Below are positions 22,070 through 32,047 of a stretch of DNA of 32,126 bases, in pieces. The DNA is from Pseudomonadota bacterium (GTDB lineage: Bacteria; Pseudomonadota; Gammaproteobacteria; Burkholderiales; Thiobacillaceae). Both the position numbers and the translations under genes were made by a program. The DNA is taken from positions 1 to 32,126 of the forward strand of contig JAUYET010000024.1 in the NCBI GenBank assembly GCA_030691265.1, read 5' to 3'. How positions within the stretch are numbered: position 1 is the first letter of the stretch; each line of letters opens with the position of its first letter. The notes beneath the pieces were generated by a model. That model did not search any database, was not told the DNA's origin, and saw nothing but the letters and a program-made list of their open reading frames with translations.

Positions 22070-23257
22070 TCAGCGCGCATCCCCCGCTCCACCCGGCTCG
22101 AAGACGACATACCAGCGCGCGCGCTCGATCAATCGATCGCCAAAGCCGGTTCGGCGCGGGCCGGGGTGCAGCGCGATCTCGACCAGGTCGATTCGGGTCA
22201 GCCCGGCCAGTCTCAATGCGGCGAGTTGCGCCGCGCTGGGCGCTGGCGGCAAAGACACAACGGTCTCCACCTGCACGGCTTTCCCGCTTTCGCCCTGCAA
22301 CGCGGCTGGCGCCGCAAGCGCTTCAATTTCCGGGCAGCCGGTGGCGCGTTCCAGCGCCAGACGCTGGATCTGGGCGAATGCGCCGCGTTGTAGCTGGTCC
22401 AGCGCTTCAGCCACACGCTGGCTGGGGGCGCAGAGATCCCAGACGCGCAGTTGGACGCTGATGTCTGCCTCGTTTTTCGCCAGAGTGAGCAGTAAACGCC
22501 AGTTCGCCGACGGCGCGGATTCCGCCGGAGGCTGCACCTCCAACTGGCCGCCCTGGTTCCAGGCCAGCCGCGTCACCCGCGTATCGATGCGTTTCCATTG
22601 ATAGCCCTCGATGAACCAGGCCACGCCGGATGCGCTGAAATCGAGGCCGTAGCCGGTCACCATGCCATCGTCGCCCAGTCGCGCGATATCGTCCTGAACC
22701 AGCGCTTCCAGCACCTCGGCACTGGCTTGCGGGTAAAGGGTGCGGGTCTTGACCCAGTTCGTAGACGCAGGCGCAACCCCAAATTGAACGGCCGCCAACA
22801 AATCGAGCGCCACCTGCGGCAACGCCTCCGCCGCGGCTGGCGCGAACAGCAACACGCTGTAGGCGCGTCCCTCGAATACCGTCGACAGATGAAACACGCT
22901 GACGTCGCGCTCACTCGCCGGGCGACGGCACACCAACCATTTCTGTTGGCCTTGCACAGCGCCGGATTCGAGCCAGGAAATCTTTGCTCTGCTGCCATAC
23001 AGCGCCTGCCATTTCTCGTTCAGCCTGGCGTAATAGGTTGCCGCATCCGCCTTCAGTACCCGAGTCGGGCGCGGCACGGCCAGATGCAAGCCGGCTTCCG
23101 GCGCATCCAGCAGCAAGGCGCCGTCCTCGGCTTCCTGTTGCGGTGTCGCGCGTTGCCAGGGGCTGGCGTAAGGAATGGCAAGCGCCTCGACCCGTAACGC
23201 CGCCGCATCGGCGACAAACGCTGCAACCCACAGCAGAGCAAACAGCACCGCCCGCAT
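22070..23257 (-). CDS. Secreted protein of unknown function
   Basis: The 395-residue product starts with a clear signal peptide (RAVLFALLWVAAFVADAAA) and is otherwise soluble, mixed alpha/beta, with no domain I can name. Segments include KTRTLYPQASAEVLEALVQDDIARLGDDG and ENLE-free Ala/Gln-rich helices toward the C-terminus. It has three cysteines in the mature part. GAGGGGG seven bases before the ATG at 23257 fixes the start; the frame is open to 23410 but that part runs through the divergent hrpA start. The gene shares a short divergent gap with hrpA. It is a conserved-looking hypothetical gene rather than a chance frame, judged by its signal peptide and ribosome site. Confidence 0.7.
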   Translation of the reverse strand: MRAVLFALLWVAAFVADAAALRVEALAIPYASPWQRATPQQEAEDGALLLDAPEAGLHLAVPRPTRVLKADAATYYARLNEKWQALYGSRAKISWLESGAVQGQQKWLVCRRPASERDVSVFHLSTVFEGRAYSVLLFAPAAAEALPQVALDLLAAVQFGVAPASTNWVKTRTLYPQASAEVLEALVQDDIARLGDDGMVTGYGLDFSASGVAWFIEGYQWKRIDTRVTRLAWNQGGQLEVQPPAESAPSANWRLLLTLAKNEADISVQLRVWDLCAPSQRVAEALDQLQRGAFAQIQRLALERATGCPEIEALAAPAALQGESGKAVQVETVVSLPPAPSAAQLAALRLAGLTRIDLVEIALHPGPRRTGFGDRLIERARWYVVFEPGGAGDAR

Positions 23258-23303
23258 CGGACGCCCCCTCGATTCAAGAAATTTCATGCTAAAACGCCGC
23301 CCC

Positions 23304-26300
23304 ATGTCCGACTTTTCTACCCACCCCGCCACAACCATACCCGAAGCGCCCTTCACGCCGGAACTGACCTTCCCGGAGCACCTGCCGGTATCCAGCCGGC
23401 GCGCCGACATTGCAGCGGCGTTGAGCGCGCATCAGGTGGTCATCGTGTGCGGCGAAACCGGTTCCGGCAAGACCACGCAATTACCCAAGATCGTGCTGAT
23501 GGCGGGACGTGGAATCCACGGCAAGGTCGGCATGACGCAACCGCGCCGCATCGCGGCAAAGAGCGTCGCCAACCGCCTGGCGGAAGAGACCAAGAGCCGC
23601 CTCGGCGGCTTCATCGGCTGGCAGGTGCGCTTTACCGATCAGGTCGGCCCCGACACCCGCATCAAGGTGATGACCGACGGCATTCTGCTGGCGGAGACGC
23701 AATCCGACCCGGAATTCCGCGCCTACGACACGCTGATCCTGGATGAGGCGCACGAACGCAGCCTGAACATCGACTTCCTGCTCGGCTATCTGAAAATGCT
23801 GCTGCCGCGCCGGCCGGGTCTGAAGCTGATCATTTCTTCGGCGACGCTGGAAGCGGATCGCTTCTCGGCGTATTTCAACGGCGCGCCGGTGGTCGAGGTC
23901 TCGGGCCGAACGTATCCGGTGGAGATGCGCTACCGGACAGAACAGCGTGAATCGGTGCGCACGGCGCACCCTACGGCATCTCCGCCGGACCCCAACGATG
24001 AACCCGACATCGCTACCTTGCTGCTGCACGCCGTCGACGAACTCGCGGCCGATGGCCCCGGCGACATCCTGGTCTTCCTGCCCGGCGAGCGTGAGATCCG
24101 CGAAGCGCAGGAATCGCTGCGCAAACATCATCCACCGCAGACCGAAATCATGCCGCTGTTCGCGCGCCTGTCGGTCAGCGAGCAGGAACAGGTGTTCAAG
24201 TCGCACAGCGGCCGCCGCATCGTGCTGGCCACCAACGTGGCGGAGACCTCGCTCACCGTGCCGGGCATTCGTTACGTGGTGGACGCCGGTCTGGCGCGGG
24301 TGAAGCGCTATTCCATCCGCAACAAGATCGAGCAACTCAAGATCGAAAAGGTCTCGCAGGCCTCCGCCAACCAGCGCGCCGGGCGTTGCGGTCGGGTGGC
24401 GGAAGGCATCTGCATCCGCCTCTACGACGAGCCCGATTTCCTCGCGCGGCCGAAATACACCACGCCGGAACTGCTGCGTTCTTCGCTCGCCGGCGTGATC
24501 TTGCGCATGAAATCGCTGCGCCTGCCGGAGATCGAGGATTTTCCATTTCTGGACGCGCCGGAACCCAAGCGCATCCGCGACGGCCAGCAACTGCTGACTG
24601 AACTCGGCGCGCTCGACGACAACGGCCAACTCACCGGCATCGGCAAACAGCTCGCGCATCTGCCGGTCGATCCACGCATCGGCCGCATGCTGATCGCCGC
24701 ACGCGACAAGGCCTGCCTGCATGAAGTGCTGGTCATCGCCGCCGCGCTGACCAGCCAGGACCCGCGTGAACGGCCGCTGGAACACCAGGCCGCCGCCGAC
24801 CAGAAACATGCGCGCTTCGCCGACCCGAATTCCGATTTCATCGCGCTGCTCAAGCTCTGGCACTACCTCGACGAGCAGAACACGCACCGCAAATCGCAAC
24901 GCAAACTGCGCGAAGGCCTGAAAGCCGAATACCTGTCGCCGCTGCGGGCGCGTGAATGGCGCGATGTTTATAACCAGTTGACGACACAGGTGAAGGAACT
25001 GGGCTGGAAGGTGGAGGGCGAGTGGCATGCGCCAAGTCCGGTCGTAGGGTGCGCCGCGCGCACCATTGAATCGGTGCGCACGGCGCACCCTACGGAAGCG
25101 GACGCTGAATCCGATTTCAACGCCCTGCTCGCCTCTCGCTACGCAGTCATCCACCAGGCCCTGCTGCCCGGCCTGCTCGGCAATCTGGGCTTCCTCACCG
25201 AGGATGGCGCTTATCTCGGCGCGCGCGAAATCAAGTTCGCGATCTTTCCCGGTTCCGGCGTCAAGAAGAAACCGAAGTGGGTGATGGGGGCGGAAATCGT
25301 CGAGACGAAGCGGGTTTACGCGCGCACGCTGGCGAAGATCGAACCGGAATGGGTGGAGCACGCCGCCCGCCACCTGCTCAAACTTTCGTACAGCGATCCG
25401 CACTGGGCGAAGAAACCGGCGCATGTCGCCGCCAGCCTGCGCGCCACGCTGTACGGCCTGCCCATCGTCAACGGCCGCAAGGTGCATTACGGCCCGATCG
25501 ACCCGGTGTTGAGCCGCGAGTTGTTCATCCGCGGCGCACTGGTCAATGGCGATTACGGCAACCCCGGCGAGACGCGCGCGCCCTGGTTCGCCCACAACCA
25601 GCGCCTGCTGGAAGAAATCGACGATCTGTCGCACCGCTCGCGCAACGCCCGCATCGCGGTGGATGAAGAAGCGATTTACCAGTTCTTCGATGCGCGCATT
25701 CCATTGGAAATGCACAACGGCGCGGCGTTCGAGAAATGGCGGCGCGAGGCGGAGCGCAACAACCCGAAATTGCTGTTTCTCGAACGCGAGAATCTGCTCT
25801 CCGGCGACAAACACGCCAGCGAACGCGACTTTCCGCCAAGCATCGAATTCAACGGCGTGCGCGATGGGGTGTCTTTCTCGCTGACCTACCGCTTCGACCC
25901 CGGCACGCCGGACGATGGCGTCACGCTGGAAGCGCCGCTCGCCGCGCTGAACCAGATTCCGGTGCTGGCCTGCGAATGGCTGGTGCCCGGCCTGCTGGAA
26001 GAAAAAATCACCGCACTGATCAAGAGCCTGCCGCAGTCCATCCGCCGCGCCTTCGTGCCGGTGCCGGACTATGCCCGCGCGGCGACGCAGGCCTTGCTCG
26101 ACGGCAAACGGACGGCTGCACTCACCGACGCCCTCGCCGCCTTCCTGAGCAAGACCACCGGCACGCTGATCCCGCGCGATGCCTGGCGTCCGGAAGCGCT
26201 GCCGGCGCATCTGAACATGCATTTCCGGGTGCAGGACGAGCGCGGAAAAACACTCGCCGAGGGCCGCGATCTGGGCACTTTGCGACAACAACTCGGCGCC

Positions 26301-27299
26301 GAGGCGCGGCAGGAACTGGCGCGCTCGGCGGGTCAATTCGAGCGCGAATATGGCAACCGATGCATCACAAAGTGGGACTTCGGCGACCTGCCGGAGAGCA
26401 TGCACGTCGCCACGCAGGGCAAGCCTAACTTCGCCGCCTTTCCGGCGCTGGAGCACGTCACCGGCCAGGTCAGACTAGCGTTGTTCGATAGCGCGGAAAC
26501 CGCCGATGCCGCCCACCGCGAAGGCGTCGCGCGGCTACTCTGGCTCAGCCATCCGGATTTACTGCGCCAAAGCGAACGCGACCTGGGCAACAAACTGAAA
26601 GCCGCCAGCCTGCAATACGGGCTGATGTTCAAAGGCGCGCCGGACTTTGCCAGCCCCGGTGAATCTTTGGTGCGCGACGTGCTCAACGCCGCCGCGCTGG
26701 ATGTGCTGGGTTTCGACAAGCCCCTGCCACGTAGCCAAATCGACTTCGAAATCGCCGCCAAAACCGCCCGCCCACGTCTGCCTGAAGCTGTCGCACGCAT
26801 GGCCCAGACCGCCCAGGATTGCCTGGCTGTTGCCTTGAAAATCGAACAGGCACTCGCCAAAACGCCGCCTATCTGGAAAGCCGCTGTACTCGACCTGCGC
26901 GGCCAACTCGATGAGCTGGTGTTCCCCGGTTTCATGGCGCACCACCCATCCAGCCGGCTGGCGCACCTACCGCGCTATCTGAAAGCCATGGAGCTGCGTA
27001 TCAGCAAGCTTGCCAACCAGGCCGCACGCGATCTCGCCGCGATGAACGAAATGGCCAAACTACTGGCCGCCTGGCGTCAGCGCCGCGAACGCCTGGCCGC
27101 GCAAGGCCATATAGGTGGCAACATCGGAGGTGGCAACATCGGTGGCGGCAACATCGAGCCGGAAATGGAAGACTTCCGCTGGCGCCTGGAAGAACTGCGC
27201 GTGAGTCTGTTTGCGCAGGAATTGAAGACACCGGAACCGGTCTCGGTCAAGCGACTGGAAAAACGCTGGGCGGAAATCGCAGGCCTTTTACGCGCGTAA
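23304..27299 (+). CDS. hrpA: ATP-dependent DEAH-box RNA helicase HrpA
   Basis: The 1331-residue protein has Walker A GETGSGKT at 50-57, TQPRRIAA, the DEAH box at 147-150, SATLEADRF, the motif VI QRAGRCGR, a ratchet/OB-fold region and a long C-terminal HrpA-specific part (DUF3418). HrpA rescues stalled or collided ribosomes by pulling mRNA. Size matches E. coli HrpA (about 1300). Two palindromic-repeat sequences lie in frame: residues 216-224 (ESVRTAHPT), between the two helicase lobes, and about 580-598, ending in the same nine residues. Near the C-terminus (about 1267-1285) a Gly/Asn/Ile repeat (GGNIGGGNIGGGNI) looks like a slippage expansion. The start at 23304 has a weak Shine-Dalgarno; an ATG at 23286 is an alternative. 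Confidence 0.95.
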   Translation: MSDFSTHPATTIPEAPFTPELTFPEHLPVSSRRADIAAALSAHQVVIVCGETGSGKTTQLPKIVLMAGRGIHGKVGMTQPRRIAAKSVANRLAEETKSRLGGFIGWQVRFTDQVGPDTRIKVMTDGILLAETQSDPEFRAYDTLILDEAHERSLNIDFLLGYLKMLLPRRPGLKLIISSATLEADRFSAYFNGAPVVEVSGRTYPVEMRYRTEQRESVRTAHPTASPPDPNDEPDIATLLLHAVDELAADGPGDILVFLPGEREIREAQESLRKHHPPQTEIMPLFARLSVSEQEQVFKSHSGRRIVLATNVAETSLTVPGIRYVVDAGLARVKRYSIRNKIEQLKIEKVSQASANQRAGRCGRVAEGICIRLYDEPDFLARPKYTTPELLRSSLAGVILRMKSLRLPEIEDFPFLDAPEPKRIRDGQQLLTELGALDDNGQLTGIGKQLAHLPVDPRIGRMLIAARDKACLHEVLVIAAALTSQDPRERPLEHQAAADQKHARFADPNSDFIALLKLWHYLDEQNTHRKSQRKLREGLKAEYLSPLRAREWRDVYNQLTTQVKELGWKVEGEWHAPSPVVGCAARTIESVRTAHPTEADAESDFNALLASRYAVIHQALLPGLLGNLGFLTEDGAYLGAREIKFAIFPGSGVKKKPKWVMGAEIVETKRVYARTLAKIEPEWVEHAARHLLKLSYSDPHWAKKPAHVAASLRATLYGLPIVNGRKVHYGPIDPVLSRELFIRGALVNGDYGNPGETRAPWFAHNQRLLEEIDDLSHRSRNARIAVDEEAIYQFFDARIPLEMHNGAAFEKWRREAERNNPKLLFLERENLLSGDKHASERDFPPSIEFNGVRDGVSFSLTYRFDPGTPDDGVTLEAPLAALNQIPVLACEWLVPGLLEEKITALIKSLPQSIRRAFVPVPDYARAATQALLDGKRTAALTDALAAFLSKTTGTLIPRDAWRPEALPAHLNMHFRVQDERGKTLAEGRDLGTLRQQLGAEARQELARSAGQFEREYGNRCITKWDFGDLPESMHVATQGKPNFAAFPALEHVTGQVRLALFDSAETADAAHREGVARLLWLSHPDLLRQSERDLGNKLKAASLQYGLMFKGAPDFASPGESLVRDVLNAAALDVLGFDKPLPRSQIDFEIAAKTARPRLPEAVARMAQTAQDCLAVALKIEQALAKTPPIWKAAVLDLRGQLDELVFPGFMAHHPSSRLAHLPRYLKAMELRISKLANQAARDLAAMNEMAKLLAAWRQRRERLAAQGHIGGNIGGGNIGGGNIEPEMEDFRWRLEELRVSLFAQELKTPEPVSVKRLEKRWAEIAGLLRA
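23949..23976 (+). repeat. Half palindromic repeat inside hrpA, copy 1
   Basis: These 28 bases, running from GAATCGGTGCGCACGG to CGCACCCTACGG, recur exactly at 25068-25095. Only the right arm of the palindrome is present here. It is read in frame as ESVRTAHPT within a region that is variable among HrpA proteins. Confidence 0.85.
25043..25094. repeat. Complete palindromic repeat inside hrpA, copy 2
   Basis: Arms of 22 bases (25043-25064 and 25073-25094) starting CGTAGGGTGCGC are reverse complements with one mismatch and an 8-base spacer. The element is read through in frame, adding about 18 residues (VVGCAARTIESVRTAHPT) that separate two otherwise HrpA-like segments (GEWHAPSP and DFNALLASRYAVIHQALLPG). 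Confidence 0.88.
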
Positions 27300-27366
27300 A
27301 AAAACCTAAAGTTTTTGCCTACACCGCCGATAGCAGGCAACGTGAAACGATGTAATGGAGGCTCAA

Positions 27367-28983
27367 GTGAATCTAAAAATCTACTCCCGCACGGTTACCT
27401 CGAAGATCCTCGGCTTCACCGCCATGCTCTTCCTGGTATTGCTCACCGCCTCCCTGGTCCATTCCTTCCTCAGCGAAAAGAAACTGGCCGAAGAATTCAC
27501 GGTCGAGCAAACCAAATCCATCGCCGATGGCTATTTCGACGGTCTCAACAAGCTCATGCTCACCGGCGGCATGGCCGACCGCACCGTGTTGCAACGACAG
27601 ATCGCCAGCCAGCCGAACGTACAGGAAGCCCGCGTCATTCGCAGCACAGGCGTCAGCAGCCAATATGGCCCGGGCAACGAACAGGAAAAAGTCCGTGACG
27701 AGCTGGATCAGGCCGCGCTCAACGGACAGGAAACCGCACTCATCGAAAACACCGAAAAAGGTCGCCGGCTGACCGTGGTGCGTACTTACAAAGCCACGGA
27801 ACACACGCGCGGCGCCAACTGCATGGGCTGCCATAGCGTGCCGCCCGGCAGCGTATTGGGTGCAATCCGGATCAGCTACGACCTGGCCCCGGTGGATGCG
27901 CGCATCCGCAACTCCGGCCTGGAAAGCCTGGGCATCCACCTGACGCTGTTCGTGCTGGGCATGCTGTTGATCCACGCAGCGCTCAAACGGGTGATTTCGG
28001 TCCCCATGAACCGACTCACCGACACCATGAGCCGCATCGAACAGCAGTCCGATCTGTCTCTGCGCGTTCCGGTGCATGGCAAAGACGAGATCGCCTGCGC
28101 CGGCATTGCTTTCAACACCATGCTTGAACGCTTCACCGGAATCCTGATCCAGGTCAGCAGCGCAACTCACAACCTGACTCAGGTCGCCAGCCAATTGGTA
28201 AATGTATCGACCCATACGCAGCGTGGCGTCGAACGCCAGCTTGCCGATACCGAATCGCTCGCCGCAGCCCTGCACCAACTCGCGGCAACCGTTCAGGAAG
28301 TGGCGCACACCACACACGAGGCAGCCAACGAAGCGGCTCAGGCCGACAGCCAGGCCAAGGAAGGCGCCCACACCGCCACCACCGCCCTGGGCGCCATCTC
28401 CGCGATGTCCGAACAACTGGAACAGGCCGTGCAAATCATCCTGCGCCTGGATACCGATAGCCGCGACATCGGCCGGGTCATCGGACTGATTCGGGAGATC
28501 GCAGAACAGACCAATCTATTGGCCCTCAACGCCGCCATCGAAGCGGCGCGCGCCGGCGAGCAAGGCCGCGGTTTCGCCGTGGTCGCGGACGAAGTACGCA
28601 CCCTGGCGCAGCGCACCCAGTCCGCCACCCACGAAATCGAAACCATCATCGTCAACGTGCAAAACCACGCCAAGGAAGCTGCCGGTGCGATCCAGGCCGC
28701 CGAGCAGAAAACCGAAACCAGCGTGCAAAGCGTGGAAGATAGCGCCGAGGCGCTGGCCACCATCGCCGGCTCGGTCGGCGTCATCACCAGAATGAACGCC
28801 CAGATCGCCAACAGCTCCGGCGAACAAAGCAAAGTCGCTGAAAACATCAGCCGCAAGATCGGCAACATCAGCTCGGTCGCCCGCGATGCCGCCGACAACG
28901 CGCAAAACACTCAAGACGCCAGCCAGCAACTGGCGAACCTGGCGGCGGAACTGGAAAAACTGGTCGGGCAGTTCCGGATTTGA
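27367..28983 (+). CDS. Methyl-accepting chemotaxis protein with periplasmic c-type heme site
   Basis: The 538-residue chemoreceptor has a membrane helix at about 15-36, a periplasmic domain (about 37-190), a second helix (about 197-213), a HAMP domain and a long cytoplasmic coiled coil with the signalling tip [32 protein letters not shown]. The periplasmic domain contains a CMGCH motif (residues 152-156), a CXXCH site for covalent heme c, resembling the heme-binding sensor domains of Geobacter chemoreceptors and the Tll0287-like (DUF3365) fold. It probably senses redox state or a gas such as NO or O2. The start is taken as the GTG at 27367, which has GGAGG five bases upstream; the in-frame ATG at 27355 contains that ribosome site. 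It appears to be a single-gene unit. Confidence 0.92.
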   Translation: MNLKIYSRTVTSKILGFTAMLFLVLLTASLVHSFLSEKKLAEEFTVEQTKSIADGYFDGLNKLMLTGGMADRTVLQRQIASQPNVQEARVIRSTGVSSQYGPGNEQEKVRDELDQAALNGQETALIENTEKGRRLTVVRTYKATEHTRGANCMGCHSVPPGSVLGAIRISYDLAPVDARIRNSGLESLGIHLTLFVLGMLLIHAALKRVISVPMNRLTDTMSRIEQQSDLSLRVPVHGKDEIACAGIAFNTMLERFTGILIQVSSATHNLTQVASQLVNVSTHTQRGVERQLADTESLAAALHQLAATVQEVAHTTHEAANEAAQADSQAKEGAHTATTALGAISAMSEQLEQAVQIILRLDTDSRDIGRVIGLIREIAEQTNLLALNAAIEAARAGEQGRGFAVVADEVRTLAQRTQSATHEIETIIVNVQNHAKEAAGAIQAAEQKTETSVQSVEDSAEALATIAGSVGVITRMNAQIANSSGEQSKVAENISRKIGNISSVARDAADNAQNTQDASQQLANLAAELEKLVGQFRI

Positions 28984-29069
28984 CGCTGACCCGGGGCCGC
29001 AACCTCCACGCCCCCGTTTCGATTCACGCCCGGGTCCGATTGCGGGCGCAAGCCGACGAATTTCCCCCG

Positions 29070-29075
29070 TAAAAT
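29070..29075 (+). promoter_or_regulatory. Candidate -10 element of nadE, implying a very short leader
   Basis: TAAAAT at 29070-29075 ends six bases before the nadE ATG, and no Shine-Dalgarno is visible there. If it is the -10 box, transcription would start at or next to the ATG, giving a leaderless mRNA. No clear -35 is seen. The gap upstream (28984-29069) also holds an inverted repeat GACCCGGG/CCCGGGTC with a 33-base loop, of doubtful meaning. Confidence 0.3.
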
Positions 29076-29081
29076 CGCCGC

Positions 29082-30725
29082 ATGCAAATCAAGATCGCGC
29101 TGGCGCAAATGAACCCGACGCTGGGAGACCTGGCAGGCAATGCCGCCCAGATCGTCTCCCTAGCGCAGCAAGCCGCCCAGTCCGGGGCGGCGTTACTGGT
29201 CACGCCTGAACTGGCCTTGTGCGGTTACCCACCCGAAGACCTGGCGCTGCGGCCGGATTTTTATGACGAGAACGCTCGCGTGCTGGCCGATCTCGCCAGG
29301 CGCCTGCCGCCGGATATGGCGGTGGTCGTCGGCCATCCACTCCACGCAGGCGGGCAGTATTTCAACGCGGCGTCCTTGCTACGCGGCGACCATCAGGGCG
29401 GCCGCATCGAGGCGACCTATCGCAAGCAGAAATTGCCGAATCATTCGGTATTCGATGAGCTGCGTACCTTTGTCGCGGGTTCGGACCCCTGCGTGTTCGA
29501 CTGCGCCGGCGTGCGTTTCGGTATCAACATCTGCGCCGACATCTGGGAAACCGGCACGGCAACACAGGCGCGTGATGCCGGCGCGCAAGTCCTGCTGGTG
29601 CTGAACGCTTCTCCATTCCACGCCGGCAAGCAGGCTGAGCGCCTGGAAGTCGCGCGTGAGCGCATAGCCGAATCCGGACTGCCCTTGCTCTATATCAACA
29701 TGACTGGCGGCCAGGACGAACTGGTGTTCGACGGCGCTTCGTTCGCACTCGATGCCAGTGGCACGCTGGGCGCGCAATTCCCCGCTTTTGACGCCGGTAT
29801 GCACATCGTCGAACTGGACGTGGAAGCGGATGGCGTGCAGCCGCGTGGCGAGATGGCCGTGTTGCCGGAAGTGGAGGCCTCGGTCTACCAGGCCCTGGTC
29901 ATGGGCGTGCGCGACTATGTCGCCAAAAACGGTTTTCCCGGCGTGCTGGTGGGTTCCTCCGGCGGCATCGATTCGGCCTTGACCCTGGCCATTGCGGTCG
30001 ATGCGCTCGGCGCGGAGCGCGTGCAGGCGGTGATGATGCCGTCCCAGTTCACCGCCGACATGAGCCTGGAAGATGCCGAGCAACTCGCCGTGAATCTGGG
30101 CATACGCTACGACGTGCAGCCGATCAAACTGATGTTCGATACGTTTTTATCCGAGTTGGCGGATGAATTCGAAAACCTGCCCTTCGACCAGACCGAAGAA
30201 AACATCCAGGCGCGCGTGCGCGGCGTGATTTTAATGGCCTTGTCCAACAAGTTTGGTCAACTGGTCCTCACCACCGGCAACAAGAGCGAGATGGCCAGCG
30301 GCTACGCCACGCTCTACGGCGACATGGCCGGCGGCTTTGCGGTACTGAAGGATGTCTCGAAAACGCTGGTCTGGCGCCTGGCGCGTTATCGCAACCAGCG
30401 CTGCGCCCCGGACTCGCCGCTCATCCCGGAACGCATCATCACGCGCCCGCCCAGCGCCGAATTGCGCGCCAATCAATGCGATCAGGACAGCCTGCCGAGT
30501 TACGAGATTCTCGATGCGATCATGCAGCGCTATGTCGAACACGACATGGCTGCGCGTGACATCATCGCGGCGGGCTACAGCGAAGCCGACGTGCGTAAAG
30601 TGATTGGCTTGATCGATCGCAGCGAATACAAACGTCGGCAATCGCCACCCGGCATCCGCATCACCGCACGCGGCTTCGGGCGCGACCGGCGTTATCCGAT
30701 TACCAACAAATTCCGTACCCCATAG
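29082..30725 (+). CDS. nadE: Glutamine-dependent NAD+ synthetase
   Basis: The 547-residue enzyme has an N-terminal nitrilase-type glutaminase (about 1-260) with the catalytic triad Glu43 (TPELAL), Lys115 (YRKQKLPN) and Cys152 (NICADIWE). The C-terminal NAD synthetase domain has the ATP-binding SGGIDS at 294-299, LTTGNKSEMASGY and the YGDMAGGF segment. It amidates nicotinic acid adenine dinucleotide to NAD+ using glutamine-derived ammonia, the last step of NAD synthesis. The length is usual for the two-domain proteobacterial form. glnB follows 45 bases later, an order seen in other betaproteobacteria; it links glutamine use with nitrogen signalling. Confidence 0.96.
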   Translation: MQIKIALAQMNPTLGDLAGNAAQIVSLAQQAAQSGAALLVTPELALCGYPPEDLALRPDFYDENARVLADLARRLPPDMAVVVGHPLHAGGQYFNAASLLRGDHQGGRIEATYRKQKLPNHSVFDELRTFVAGSDPCVFDCAGVRFGINICADIWETGTATQARDAGAQVLLVLNASPFHAGKQAERLEVARERIAESGLPLLYINMTGGQDELVFDGASFALDASGTLGAQFPAFDAGMHIVELDVEADGVQPRGEMAVLPEVEASVYQALVMGVRDYVAKNGFPGVLVGSSGGIDSALTLAIAVDALGAERVQAVMMPSQFTADMSLEDAEQLAVNLGIRYDVQPIKLMFDTFLSELADEFENLPFDQTEENIQARVRGVILMALSNKFGQLVLTTGNKSEMASGYATLYGDMAGGFAVLKDVSKTLVWRLARYRNQRCAPDSPLIPERIITRPPSAELRANQCDQDSLPSYEILDAIMQRYVEHDMAARDIIAAGYSEADVRKVIGLIDRSEYKRRQSPPGIRITARGFGRDRRYPITNKFRTP

Positions 30726-31109
<384 letters not shown>

Positions 31110-31125
31110 TATCAGGAGAATCGGC

Positions 31126-31896
31126 ATGCACAAGCTTTCGTATCTCGCGCTGGCCCTGGCCGCACTGACGACCACAATGCAAGCGTCGGCGCAACAACCC
31201 GTGCCGATCACTGCCGCAGGCGCACCCAATCCGTTCCTGCAATTCACGCCGCCCGCGCCCTCCCCCTTCACGCTGCCCCAGTTCAGCCTGCCCGGACTGC
31301 CCGACTTGCGCGGTCTGCCCATTCCGCTGATTGGCACGTTGACGCCGGCGCCGACCAAGCCCTACACGATGCGGCCCGGCATTCCGCCGGCAGCCAAGAA
31401 ACAGATGATGCAGATGATGATGCCCATCATGAACAACGTGATGCGCATGTCGATGCCGGATGCGATGAACTGGTTCACCCACAAGATCAAGGTGAAACCG
31501 GGCTTGAGTTTCGACGAGGTGGTCGAATCCATGATGCTGCGGGCCAACAAACTGAACTTCAAATACGTCGGCAACAACCTGATGTACAAGGACTTCCGCG
31601 CCGTGTTGGGTGATATGGACTCGCCGCGCATCGAGGTGCACAGCTTTTGCGACATCGCCGTCGGCCGCGACCTGCTCAAGATCAGCCCGGAATTCCTGGT
31701 CTTTCTGCCTTGCCGCATCGGCGTCATGGAAGATGCCGACAAGAACATCTGGGTGATGATGCTGGACTGGAACCTGGAATGGATCGCCGGCTATGAAAAC
31801 CAGATGGGCGTGTCGCCGGAACTGTCCAAAGGCGCTATCGACATTCGCAACAAGATGGCCGAAATCATGCAGGCCGGCGCCGACGGCGAGCTTTGA
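31126..31896 (+). CDS. Secreted DUF302-domain protein
   Basis: The 256-residue protein has a signal peptide (about 1-23, cleaved after ASA), a Pro-rich stretch (about 24-85), a Met-rich segment (KKQMMQMMMPIMNNVMRMSMP, about 90-112) and a DUF302-like domain (about 120-225: LSFDEVVESMM, then VHSFCDIAVGRDLLKISPEFLVFLPCRIGV). DUF302 proteins are small alpha/beta proteins of unknown function, frequent in sulfur-oxidising and metal-rich-habitat bacteria. The Met-rich segment could bind Cu(I), but this is only a suggestion. AGGAGA about 8 bases before the ATG at 31126 supports the start. A palindromic element starts one base after its stop codon. Confidence 0.82.
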   Translation: MHKLSYLALALAALTTTMQASAQQPVPITAAGAPNPFLQFTPPAPSPFTLPQFSLPGLPDLRGLPIPLIGTLTPAPTKPYTMRPGIPPAAKKQMMQMMMPIMNNVMRMSMPDAMNWFTHKIKVKPGLSFDEVVESMMLRANKLNFKYVGNNLMYKDFRAVLGDMDSPRIEVHSFCDIAVGRDLLKISPEFLVFLPCRIGVMEDADKNIWVMMLDWNLEWIAGYENQMGVSPELSKGAIDIRNKMAEIMQAGADGEL

Positions 31897-31897
31897 A

Positions 31898-32009
31898 CCG
31901 TGCTTATCGGGTTAACACACACATACCGGTAGTGACGTAGGTTGGGCAAAGCGAAGCGTGCCCAACGAACCGGCGCGCTGTTGGGCACGCTTCGCTTTGC
32001 CCAACCTAC
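31898..32009. repeat. Copy of the MITE-like palindromic element after the DUF302 gene
   Basis: It has the left terminus CCGTGCTTATCGGGTTAAC and perfect 30-base palindrome arms (31937-31966 and 31980-32009) with a 13-base spacer. The right terminus seen at 9307 is not present. It lies immediately behind the stop codon of the DUF302 gene and could act as its 3' hairpin. Confidence 0.85.
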
Positions 32010-32047
32010 TGTGGTGTTGCACGCTATCCGGCCCATAAAAAGGCGTC

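Noticed and set aside
23481-26456. 991-codon open frame on the minus strand inside hrpA
   Set aside because: It lies wholly antisense to a clear DEAH helicase and has no recognisable domain. High GC with strong codon bias keeps the opposite strand free of stops.
28988-29036. Inverted repeat GACCCGGG/CCCGGGTC as a terminator after the chemoreceptor gene
   Set aside because: The 33-base loop is too long and no U-run follows; it may be chance in GC-rich sequence.
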